A stretch of DNA of 8,424 nucleotides, from positions 1 through 8,424 of the forward strand of contig URZM01000091.1 of NCBI GenBank assembly GCA_900552315.1, read 5' to 3'. The stretch comes from an uncultured Bacteroidales bacterium (GTDB lineage Bacteria > Bacteroidota > Bacteroidia > Bacteroidales > Muribaculaceae). Shown here in pieces: positions 1-6,064 of this stretch. Each line of letters starts with the position of its first letter. The first letter of the stretch is position 1. The notes under the pieces were generated by a model. The model searched no databases and had not been told where the DNA came from. It saw nothing but the letters and a program-made list of their open reading frames with translations. Position numbers and translations under genes: made by a program.

Positions 1-199
1 TGTTCAGGAGCGGGGAGGTGGCAGCTCCCACGGTAGCGCCTACAGCCGCTCTTGTCGCGGCCTCTGCCGCAGACTCCATAGCGGTCTTGGCTGCTTTCTT
101 CTTGGCGGCGTCAAGTGCCGCCTTTGCCGTACTGCCTGTCAGGGCATCTGCCATCGAGTCGCCCACGGCACTTGACAATAAACTCTTGAAAAGTCCCAT
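1..199 (-). CDS. Unrecognised Ala/Lys-rich protein, N-terminal part only
   Basis: An open frame starts at the ATG complementary to 197-199 and runs without a stop for 66 codons off the left edge, so the C-terminus is missing. The protein opens MGLFKSLLSSAVGDSMADAL and continues as an Ala-rich, Lys/Glu-containing stretch of helical character (KAALDAAKKKAAKTAMESAA), then a Gly/Ala/Thr-rich segment near residues 54-63 that could be a short hydrophobic helix. There is no clear signal peptide and no motif I can assign. The start is supported by a good Bacteroidota-type promoter about 140 bases upstream on the same strand. The frame on the opposite strand over the same bases is Ala/Ser-rich and lacks a promoter, so I take it as a shadow. 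The function is unknown; a small membrane-associated or amphipathic-helix protein is possible. Confidence 0.6.
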   Translation of the reverse strand, partial: MGLFKSLLSSAVGDSMADALTGSTAKAALDAAKKKAAKTAMESAAEAATRAAVGATVGAATSPLLN

Positions 200-336
200 A
201 TCGTATGTAAAGTTGTTGAGTATTAGATGAGTAGGTGGTCAAGGAATTAGAGAGGACCGTAATAGTGGCGAATCAGCGCGTTGATTCGGTTAACAGCTTG
301 TATTACTAAAATCCACTGTAACACCTATGATAGCTG

Positions 337-367
337 CAAAGTTATACAAATAGTATCAAATACGCAA
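337..367 (-). promoter_or_regulatory. Bacteroidota-type promoter for the leftmost minus-strand gene
   Basis: Read on the minus strand, TAACTTTG (337-344) matches the -7 consensus TAnnTTTG. TTG (365-367) lies 20 bases upstream, as expected for the -33 element of the Bacteroidota primary sigma factor. Transcription would begin near 330, giving an untranslated leader of roughly 130 bases before the ATG at 199. No ribosome binding site is obvious in front of that ATG. Confidence 0.65.
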
Positions 368-369
368 GT

Positions 370-682
370 TCATTTTTACCCAGTTTTCCTCTTTTAACGT
401 TTCCGCTTTGATTCACAATCTCAGGATAAAATTGATGTCTCGGTCAATGAAACGGTACACCCGGTAGAACCTCGTTTCGAGATTATGTTTGACCATGTCT
501 GGTCTCTCTCCGATTTTATTGTGGAGAAGATGAGAAGACGAATACGCCGGTATACTGCCTCGCTTGCTCAGAGAGAAAGCCGAGGGCCGTAGGGGGCGGG
601 ACTCCCGCTCAGTGAGAAATGAGATTGGGGCGGCACTGTTGAGTGTCGCCCCGGAGGTGTGTTTTAAATGCTGTGTGATTCA
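370..682. other. Hairpin-rich intergenic block with no convincing gene
   Basis: This stretch contains no assignable gene. It has short hairpins at 470-480 (CTCG/CGAG), 491-504 (GACCA/TGGTC) and 596-608 (GCGGG/CCCGC), and a strong one at 627-652 (11 bp including one G.U pair, 4-base loop GTTG). A plus-strand frame is open from 398 to a TAG at 588-590 but has no early ATG. A minus-strand frame is open from about 676 to a TGA at 413-415; its only ATG (494-496) would give a 27-residue, Arg/Phe/Tyr-rich peptide. The two frames overlap antisense, and neither has a promoter or ribosome site that I can see. Alternatives are a small structured RNA, a dispersed intergenic repeat, or the remains of a gene. 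Confidence 0.4.
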
Positions 683-705
683 AAAAAGGTTAGAGTAACC
701 TTTTT
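683..705 (-). terminator. Intrinsic terminator after trxA, symmetrical (could act on both strands)
   Basis: This is a perfect 10-bp inverted repeat (AAAAAGGTTA / TAACCTTTTT) around a 3-base loop, about 60 bases beyond the trxA stop. Read on the minus strand, the arm ends in a run of six T, as expected for a Rho-independent terminator. The plus strand also ends in five T, so it could stop transcripts from either side. Confidence 0.75.
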
Positions 706-720
706 GGCCGGTCTGCTTGT

Positions 721-742
721 CCGGCAGCTGTTGGGCTGCCGG
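721..742. repeat. GC-rich inverted repeat in the trxA 3' region
   Basis: CCGGCAGC and GCTGCCGG form a perfect 8-bp stem with a 6-base loop (TGTTGG). It lies between the trxA stop and the terminator at 683-705, so it would be transcribed in the 3' untranslated part of the trxA mRNA. It has no T-run of its own on either strand. It may shield the mRNA 3' end or belong to the structured block to its left. Confidence 0.6.
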
Positions 743-765
743 GATGTACCGGCATGTGAGATGTG

Positions 766-1080
766 TCAGAGCAGTGCCTGAAGCTTGGCTTCGAGCTCGC
801 TCAGGGGCACGAACCCTACTGTGCGGTCTTTCAACTCGCCGCCCTTGATGAATATGACGGTGGGGATGTTGCGCACACGGTATTCGGAAGAGATCTCGTC
901 GTTCTCGTCTACGTTGATTTTGCCTACGATGGCCTGCCCTTCGTATTTCTCGGCGAGTTCTTCGATAGAGGGACCTAATTTAAGGCAGGGGCCGCACCAC
1001 TCTGCCCAGAAATCGATAACTACCGGCTTGCCGGACTCGATGGCCTCGCGGGCGGTAGCGTCTGTAAAGTGAATTGCCAT
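766..1080 (-). CDS. trxA: Thioredoxin
   Basis: This cytoplasmic thiol-disulfide oxidoreductase of 104 residues has the usual length of a single-domain thioredoxin. The active site WCGPC is at residues 28-32, with the redox cysteines C29 and C32. The buried acid D23 sits just before it in the VVIDFWA strand, and the cis-proline is P73 in NIPTVIF. There is no signal peptide, so it should act in the cytoplasm, reduced by thioredoxin reductase and passing electrons to targets such as ribonucleotide reductase or peroxidases (family knowledge). After the active site the sequence is LKLGP where many thioredoxins have KMIAP-like residues, a mild difference. The ATG at 1080 is supported by a near-consensus promoter about 30 bases upstream. 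It lies downstream of dnaE on the same strand with a 132-base gap, so it is probably transcribed mainly on its own. Confidence 0.96.
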   Translation of the reverse strand: MAIHFTDATAREAIESGKPVVIDFWAEWCGPCLKLGPSIEELAEKYEGQAIVGKINVDENDEISSEYRVRNIPTVIFIKGGELKDRTVGFVPLSELEAKLQALL

Positions 1081-1111
1081 GGTTGTTGTTTGTTTATGAT
1101 TTATTTTGTTT

Positions 1112-1142
1112 CAAAGTTACGGATAAATTTCCACCCAGCAAA
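1112..1142 (-). promoter_or_regulatory. trxA promoter, near-perfect Bacteroidota consensus
   Basis: On the minus strand TTTG (1139-1142) is followed after exactly 19 bases by TAACTTTG (1112-1119), matching the -33 and -7 elements of the Bacteroidota primary sigma factor. The predicted start of transcription is near 1105, giving a short A-rich leader of about 25 bases with no Shine-Dalgarno sequence. The T/A-rich tract at 1141-1162 lies just upstream and may act as an UP-like element. Confidence 0.8.
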
Positions 1143-1212
1143 TTTTTTTCAAATTTTTTTCTTTTCACCATGTGGACCGTGGACTTGGAATGTCGCTTTA
1201 CATGGTTGAATG

Positions 1213-4200
1213 TCAAGAAATTATATCAAACTCTATGTTGCATTCCTTGAGGTCTTCGATCAATTTGCGGCTCACGTGTATATGATGTTTCGAGCGCATG
1301 GTGATCTTGTAGCGTGTAGCCGGGTCATATATGTCGAGAAGCAGCTCTCCACCTTGTGACGCCTCGCCTGTGCGGCACATGTGTGTCTTCAGGGTCTCGT
1401 CCAGCTCGGAATTGAAATCGGAGGGCGCAAGACGTAGGCGTACCCCTTTTATGACTTTGCCTTGCATCTCCGACAGCAACGATATGTTGCGGATGTTGAA
1501 ATCGGTCTGCTCCGGATTGAAACGGCCTGCCTGGAAATCGGCGTCTATGAAGACCGAGGTGCCCGGAATGCCGAAGTGCTTGTACTCCAGATACGATTTG
1601 CCGAACAGGCGAATCTCGGCTTTGCCGCTGAAATCTTCGATGGACAGGATACCCCAGGGGGTACCTTTTTTGGAGAACCTTTCTTGCAGCCCGGTGACCA
1701 GGCCGCCCATGGTGATATGCCGTCCTGGTTCCTCCGCGTCCTTGAAATTGGCGCATTTGGTGTTGCAGCCATACTCCAGATCCATGTAGAACGGGTCCAG
1801 CGGATGAGCCGACAGGTACATGCCCACAAGTTTCTTCTCTTCGTCAAGCAGCTTTATAGGCGCCCACTCCTCGTATGCCGGATACTTGGGATGCTCGGTC
1901 TCTACAGTCTCGAACTCGTCGAACAGGGATGCTTGCGCCGAGTTCTTGTCGGCTTGGAAGCGCTGGCCATAGTGCACCAGGATTTCGGCGAATCCCGGCT
2001 CTCCGTTGCTGCCGGGGGCGAACATCTCGCGCTTGACTTCCGGGAAGCAGTCGAATGCGCCGGAGAACGCCAGGCTCTCTATGGCGCTGCGGTTGCATGC
2101 CGAGAGGTTCACGCGTTCCACCAAGTCGAACACGTCCTTGTATGGACCATTTTCCTTCCTTTCGTTAAGGATGGCGTTGACCGCTCCCGATCCCACGCTC
2201 TTGATGGCGCCGAGGCCGAAACGAATCTCTCCTTTCTTGGTGACGCCGAATTTTTCGACCGACTCGTTTATGTCCGGGCCCTTGACCGGGATTCCCATGG
2301 CTTTGCACTCGTCCATGAACACCGTCAGCTTGCCGATGTTCGTCAGGTTGCGGGAGAGGACCCCGGCCATATACTCCGCCGGATAGTTGGCTTTCAGGTA
2401 TGCTGTCTGGTATGCTACCCAAGAGTAGCAGGTTGCGTGGCTTTTGTTGAACGCGTATGAGGCGAATTTCTCCCAATCGGCCCATATCTTTTCAAGCACC
2501 TCGGGTTTGTGGCCGTTGGCCTGCCCTCCTTCCATGAACTTGACCTTCAGGGCGGCCATCTTGTCAATCAGCTTTTTTCCCATGGCCTTGCGCAGCACGT
2601 CGCTCTCGCCGCGAGTGAAATTGGCCAGCAAGCGTGACAGAAGCATGACCTGCTCCTGGTATACCGTGATGCCATAGGTGTCGTGGAGATATTTCTCCAT
2701 CACCGGGATGTCGTAGACTATAGGCTCACGGCCCTGTTTTCGGGCTATGAACTGGGGAATATAGTCCATAGGTCCGGGGCGGTAGAGCGCGTTCATGGCT
2801 ATCAGGTCCTCGAATTTGGAGGGCTGCAGCTCGCGGAGATACTTTTGCATCCCGGAGGACTCGAACTGGAATGTGCCGGTGGTGCGACCCTCGCAATATA
2901 GCTTGTAAGTCTTCTCGTCGTCGAGAGGGATGGACTCCATGTCTATGTCTAATCCACGGCTTTGCTTTATGTTAGCCACGGCCTCCATAATTATGGAGAG
3001 TGTCTTCAGGCCCAGGAAATCCATCTTTATCATGCCGGTGTCCTCAATCACGCTTCCCTCGTATTGGGTCACGAGCAGCGAGGAGCCGTCGGTGTCCTTT
3101 GCTGTGGAGACGGGCACCCAGTCGGTGATGTCGTCGCGCCCTATGATCACGCCGCAGGCATGCACTCCGGTGTTCCTCACGTTGCCTTCCAGTTGCTGCG
3201 CATAGTTCATCACCTCGCGGACAATAGGGTTGGGGTTCTGGGTCTCGGCTGCGAACTCCTTTATGAATTTGAGGCAGTTCTTGAAATTCACCTTGCCCTC
3301 GGGCATGCGGTCAGGCACCAGCTTGGCCAGGCGGTTGGCCTCGGGGAGCGGCAGCTCCATGATTTTGGCCATGTCCTTTATCGCCATCTTGGTGGCCATG
3401 GTGCCGTATGTGATGATATGCGCCACCTTCTCGGCCCCGTATTTCTCGGTCACGTATTTCAGCACCTCGTAGCGGCCGTCATCGTCAAAGTCCACGTCGA
3501 TATCAGGCAGCGAGATTCGGTCAGGATTCAGGAACCTCTCGAACAGGAGGTCATATTTCACCGGGTCTATCTGGGTTATGCCAAGGCAGTAGGCGGCGGC
3601 AGAACCGGCGGCGGAGCCTCGCCCTGGACCTACGCTGACACCTAAGTCGCGACGGGCCGCGTTGATGAAATCCTGTACTATGAGGAAATAGCCGGGGAAA
3701 CCCATCGTCTTCATTATATGCAGCTCGAAGCGCAGACGATCCTCAATCTCTTGGGGAAGGGGGTCGCCATATCGTTTCTTCGCCCCTTCCATAGTGAGCT
3801 TGTTGAGGTAGTCTGCCTCGAACTTGATTCGGTACAGCTTGTCATAGCCCCCGAGTTTTTTTATCTTGCTTTCGGCCTCCTCGCGGGACAGCACCTCGTT
3901 GCCATTCTCGTCGCGGGTGAACTCGTTGAACAGGTCTTCCTCCGTGAGCCGCTGCCGATACTCCTCTTCGGTGCCGAACTCTGCGGGAATCTCGAAATTG
4001 GGCATGATGGGAGCATGGTCTATGGAATAGAACTCCACCTTGTCCAGAATCTCGCAGGTGTTGGCCAGGGCCTCCGGAAGGTCGGCGAAAATCGCTTCCA
4101 TCTCATCCTGCGACTTCACCCATTCCTGTTTGGTGTAGTGCAGGCGCGTCGGGTCCGCGAAGCGCTTCATCATGGAGATGCAGATGAGCCGGTCATGGGC

Positions 4201-4896
4201 CTCGGCGTCCTCCTCGTTCACGAAATGCGAGTCGTTGGTGGCTATGATCTTTATGCCGTGCTTGCGGGCCATCTCCACGAGGAAGGGGTTCACCCTTTGC
4301 TGCTCCTCGTAGACGTTCCGGTTCCCGTCAGGCTTGTCGGTCTTGTGGCGCTGCAGCTCCAGATAATAGTCTTCGCCGAACACGCGCTTATACCATAATA
4401 TGGTCTCCTCTGCTTTCTCCAGGTCTCCGTCCATGAAATGCTGCGGGACCTCGCCTCCGAGACATGCCGAGCATACTATGAGACCCTCTCTGTGGGCCTC
4501 CAGCTCTTTGTGGTCCGTGCGCGGTTTGAAATAATACCCCTCGGTCCACGCCTTGCTTACCAGTTTCACCAGATTATGATAGCCTTTGAGGTTCTTGGCC
4601 AGGACTATGAGGTGATAGCCGTTGTCGCGCTTGTCTCCTCGGTCGTGGAGGTCATTCTTGGCCACATACATCTCGCATCCAAGTATCGGCTTGAACTTGT
4701 CTGAGCCCTCCTTGCCTTTGTTCTTCTTGTTCACATAGTTGAAAAACTCCTTTATGCCGAACATGTTGCCGTGGTCGGTCAGTGCTATACCCTTCATTCC
4801 CAAGGAAATGGCCTTGTCTACAATGCCGTTTACCGATGCCTGGCCGTCGAGCAGGCTGTATTGGGAGTGGACGTGGAGATGTACGAAATCAGTCAT
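1213..4896 (-). CDS. dnaE: DNA polymerase III alpha subunit (replicative polymerase)
   Basis: This 1227-residue protein is the catalytic subunit that copies the chromosome within the DNA polymerase III holoenzyme. The N-terminal PHP domain (about 1-230) keeps a full set of putative metal ligands: H8, H10, D17, H42, E75, H95, C145, D222 and H224. The polymerase core contains GPGRGSAAGS (423-432) and the motif PDIDVDF (464-470) with catalytic D467 and D469; the third acidic residue is D626 in MDFLGLK. A helix-hairpin-helix region lies around 915-945. QASLF (988-992) fits an internal clamp-binding motif, and an OB fold follows from about 1060 to 1125. Length and order fit the DnaE1 type rather than PolC, which carries an inserted exonuclease. 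The ATG at 4896 precedes the HLHVHS motif by five residues, so the start is secure; the stop is TGA. It is divergent from ftsE and followed by trxA. Confidence 0.98.
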   Translation of the reverse strand: MTDFVHLHVHSQYSLLDGQASVNGIVDKAISLGMKGIALTDHGNMFGIKEFFNYVNKKNKGKEGSDKFKPILGCEMYVAKNDLHDRGDKRDNGYHLIVLAKNLKGYHNLVKLVSKAWTEGYYFKPRTDHKELEAHREGLIVCSACLGGEVPQHFMDGDLEKAEETILWYKRVFGEDYYLELQRHKTDKPDGNRNVYEEQQRVNPFLVEMARKHGIKIIATNDSHFVNEEDAEAHDRLICISMMKRFADPTRLHYTKQEWVKSQDEMEAIFADLPEALANTCEILDKVEFYSIDHAPIMPNFEIPAEFGTEEEYRQRLTEEDLFNEFTRDENGNEVLSREEAESKIKKLGGYDKLYRIKFEADYLNKLTMEGAKKRYGDPLPQEIEDRLRFELHIMKTMGFPGYFLIVQDFINAARRDLGVSVGPGRGSAAGSAAAYCLGITQIDPVKYDLLFERFLNPDRISLPDIDVDFDDDGRYEVLKYVTEKYGAEKVAHIITYGTMATKMAIKDMAKIMELPLPEANRLAKLVPDRMPEGKVNFKNCLKFIKEFAAETQNPNPIVREVMNYAQQLEGNVRNTGVHACGVIIGRDDITDWVPVSTAKDTDGSSLLVTQYEGSVIEDTGMIKMDFLGLKTLSIIMEAVANIKQSRGLDIDMESIPLDDEKTYKLYCEGRTTGTFQFESSGMQKYLRELQPSKFEDLIAMNALYRPGPMDYIPQFIARKQGREPIVYDIPVMEKYLHDTYGITVYQEQVMLLSRLLANFTRGESDVLRKAMGKKLIDKMAALKVKFMEGGQANGHKPEVLEKIWADWEKFASYAFNKSHATCYSWVAYQTAYLKANYPAEYMAGVLSRNLTNIGKLTVFMDECKAMGIPVKGPDINESVEKFGVTKKGEIRFGLGAIKSVGSGAVNAILNERKENGPYKDVFDLVERVNLSACNRSAIESLAFSGAFDCFPEVKREMFAPGSNGEPGFAEILVHYGQRFQADKNSAQASLFDEFETVETEHPKYPAYEEWAPIKLLDEEKKLVGMYLSAHPLDPFYMDLEYGCNTKCANFKDAEEPGRHITMGGLVTGLQERFSKKGTPWGILSIEDFSGKAEIRLFGKSYLEYKHFGIPGTSVFIDADFQAGRFNPEQTDFNIRNISLLSEMQGKVIKGVRLRLAPSDFNSELDETLKTHMCRTGEASQGGELLLDIYDPATRYKITMRSKHHIHVSRKLIEDLKECNIEFDIIS

Positions 4897-4918
4897 GGTC
4901 TCTGTATGGTTGATTCTG

Positions 4919-4926
4919 CAAATTTA
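4919..4926 (-). promoter_or_regulatory. Probable dnaE promoter (-7 element)
   Basis: On the minus strand TAAATTTG, followed by C, matches the TAnnTTTG -7 consensus and sits 22 bases before the dnaE ATG. At the expected -33 distance I see only AACG-like sequence, so the upstream element is poor. The promoter may be weak, or the predicted leader of roughly 15 bases may be served by another site. Confidence 0.5.
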
Positions 4927-4947
4927 GCGAAAAAATATGGATTCGCG

Positions 4948-4978
4948 TTGGAGCTTCGGACAAAAAAAGCTAACTTTG
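4948..4978 (+). promoter_or_regulatory. ftsE promoter
   Basis: TTG (4948-4950) is separated by 20 bases from TAACTTTG (4971-4978), a good Bacteroidota -33/-7 pair. Transcription would start near 4985, giving a leader of about 20 A-rich bases before the ATG at 5005. It faces the dnaE promoter; the two share a region of about 60 bases. Confidence 0.75.
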
Positions 4979-5004
4979 TAAGTGCAAACAAAATAAAAAG
5001 AGGT

Positions 5005-5700
5005 ATGGCTACAGACAACGGCGGTGAGCTGACGCACGGGCAGGGTTGCGTGATAGAATACAAGGACGTGGAGATAGAGCGCGCCCAGAGAGTGGTGCTT
5101 GAGCATGTCTCTTTCACAATGGGGCAGGGGGAGTTTTGCTATCTGGTGGGCAAAGTGGGCAGCGGCAAGAGCTCGTTGCTCAAGAGCATGTATGCCGAGG
5201 TGCCCGTGAGTGAGGGCGAGGCACGCGTGCTTGGATATGACCTTAGGAGCCTTTCCCGTCGTGACATACCGTTTCTGCGTCGCGGGTGCGGCATAGTGTT
5301 CCAGGATTTCCAGCTCCTTCAGGGACGCAGTGCCTACGCCAACCTGGATTTCGTGCTTCGCGCCACCGGATGGAAGGCCAAGGCAGACCGGGAGGAGCGC
5401 ATAGAGCAGGTGCTCACGGAGGTAGACATGCTCTCCAAGAGCTACAAGATGCCTCATGAACTTTCCGGCGGCGAGCAGCAACGCGTGGTCATAGCCCGCG
5501 CCTTGCTCAATAAGCCTGAGCTGATACTCGCCGACGAGCCTACCGGCAATCTCGATCCCCAGACAGGTTACCACATAGTGAGCCTGCTGCATCGCCTGGC
5601 TGGCGAGGGACACTCGGTGCTTATGGCCACCCACAACATGCAGCTCGTGGAGGAGTTCCCGGCCCGTGTGCTCCGCTGTGCTGACAAGCGCCTTGCATGA
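5005..5700 (+). CDS. ftsE: FtsE-like ABC transporter ATP-binding protein
   Basis: This 231-residue ABC ATPase has Walker A GKVGSGKSS (49-57, with K55), a Q-loop at Q100 in VFQDFQLL, signature LSGGEQQ (153-159), Walker B LILADE (173-178) with catalytic E178, the D-loop of NLD, and the switch histidine H210. The VFQDFQLL segment followed by NLDFVLRATGWK is typical of Bacteroidales FtsE. FtsE works at the inner membrane with FtsX to drive periplasmic cell-wall hydrolysis during division (family knowledge). The frame is open back to 4771, inside dnaE, but the promoter at 4948-4978 and the A-rich stretch before 5005 fix the later ATG. No ftsX lies next to it; the following 364 bases are non-coding. 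A LolD/MacB-type ATPase is the main alternative, as these families resemble each other closely. Confidence 0.85.
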   Translation: MATDNGGELTHGQGCVIEYKDVEIERAQRVVLEHVSFTMGQGEFCYLVGKVGSGKSSLLKSMYAEVPVSEGEARVLGYDLRSLSRRDIPFLRRGCGIVFQDFQLLQGRSAYANLDFVLRATGWKAKADREERIEQVLTEVDMLSKSYKMPHELSGGEQQRVVIARALLNKPELILADEPTGNLDPQTGYHIVSLLHRLAGEGHSVLMATHNMQLVEEFPARVLRCADKRLA

Positions 5701-5777
5701 CATCGCTCCGTCACGCTGGCGCATTTACACCGGTTGCCTTGGCATGGGCAATGGCGCATGTACGGGAATTTGTGTAA
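5701..5777. other. 3' flank of ftsE, no clear terminator
   Basis: The bases after the ftsE stop hold an 8-base direct repeat TGGCGCAT (5717-5724 and 5752-5759) and a weak hairpin TTGCC/GGCAA (5734-5751) that is not directly followed by T. I see no gene and no convincing terminator here. The T-rich tract at 5779-5787 lies about 30 bases farther on. Confidence 0.4.
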
Positions 5778-5803
5778 ATATTTTTTTGTGTAAAAAAAAA
5801 TAT
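5778..5803. repeat. A/T-only inverted repeat overlapping the mutA promoter
   Basis: ATATTTTTTT (5778-5787) and AAAAAAATAT (5794-5803) form a 10-bp inverted repeat around GTGTAA. It ends two bases before the -7 element of the mutA promoter. It may be a bent-DNA or protein-binding site, or the T-run that helps end ftsE transcripts. Confidence 0.5.
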
Positions 5804-5812
5804 GTACTTTTG
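5781..5812 (+). promoter_or_regulatory. Probable mutAB promoter
   Basis: TACTTTTG (5805-5812) matches the TAnnTTTG -7 consensus and is followed by TGGCTGCAAA, a typical Bacteroidales start region. The -33 element is ambiguous. TTTG at 5785-5788 is 16 bases upstream, shorter than the usual 19-20, whereas TTTT at 5781-5784 has the right distance but a poorer match. I saw no better promoter between here and the mutA ATG. Confidence 0.6.
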
Positions 5813-5817
5813 TGGCT

Positions 5818-6064
5818 GCAAAGGCCCGGTTTGCCGTGGCTTGTTTCTGACAATTTGAAATCTAATGCGGATTGGAACACGCAGTTTCCGGCTCCGGTCA
5901 TGAATCTTTTTCTCGCCTGACTGAAAAACTCTCAAAGCGTTGACCTTATCCGGTTTTGGGTTTCACATGTGTGTGCGGAGACAGAGCCTTGCGAGGCTCG
6001 GGACCTTGGTGTCGAGGAATAGGAAACCAACACATATAAATATTTCATTTACAGCTATTTAGTT
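5818..6064 (+). promoter_or_regulatory. Long mutAB leader with possible RNA structure
   Basis: If transcription begins near 5818, mutA has an untranslated leader of about 245 bases, far longer than those of trxA or ftsE here. Its 3' half can fold: ATGTGT (5967-5972) pairs with ACACAT (6030-6035), and inside it are a 6-bp hairpin GAGCCT/AGGCTC (5984-5999, loop TGCG) and TTGGT/ACCAA (6006-6030; shares one base with the outer helix, so the two need minor adjustment). I did not recognise a known riboswitch, including the cobalamin type with its conserved B12 box. The last 25 bases before the ATG are A/T-rich and unpaired-looking, without a Shine-Dalgarno sequence. Confidence 0.35.

Noticed and set aside
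18..230. 70-codon plus-strand frame at the left edge
   Set aside because: It is Ala/Ser-rich with no promoter and lies opposite the minus-strand frame 1-199, which has better composition (Lys, Glu, Met) and a matching promoter upstream.
1165..1212. Terminator between dnaE and trxA
   Set aside because: ACCATGT and ACATGGT can pair across a loop of about 26 bases, but no T-run follows on the minus strand, so dnaE transcripts may read into trxA.
1462..2460. 332-codon plus-strand frame inside dnaE
   Set aside because: It lies fully antisense to conserved dnaE coding sequence; it arises from third-position codon bias and has no promoter or family resemblance. Other frames within 1213-4896 were rejected for the same reason.
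4771..5004. N-terminal extension of ftsE by 78 codons
   Set aside because: The extension overlaps the dnaE start and the whole ftsE promoter, and known FtsE proteins begin close to the ATG at 5005.
5734..5787. Rho-independent terminator for ftsE
   Set aside because: The TTGCC/GGCAA stem is short and the T-run begins about 30 bases after it; not a normal intrinsic terminator.
5818..6064. Cobalamin riboswitch in front of mutA
   Set aside because: I could not find the conserved B12-box sequence or the expected junction order, so the leader is left unassigned.
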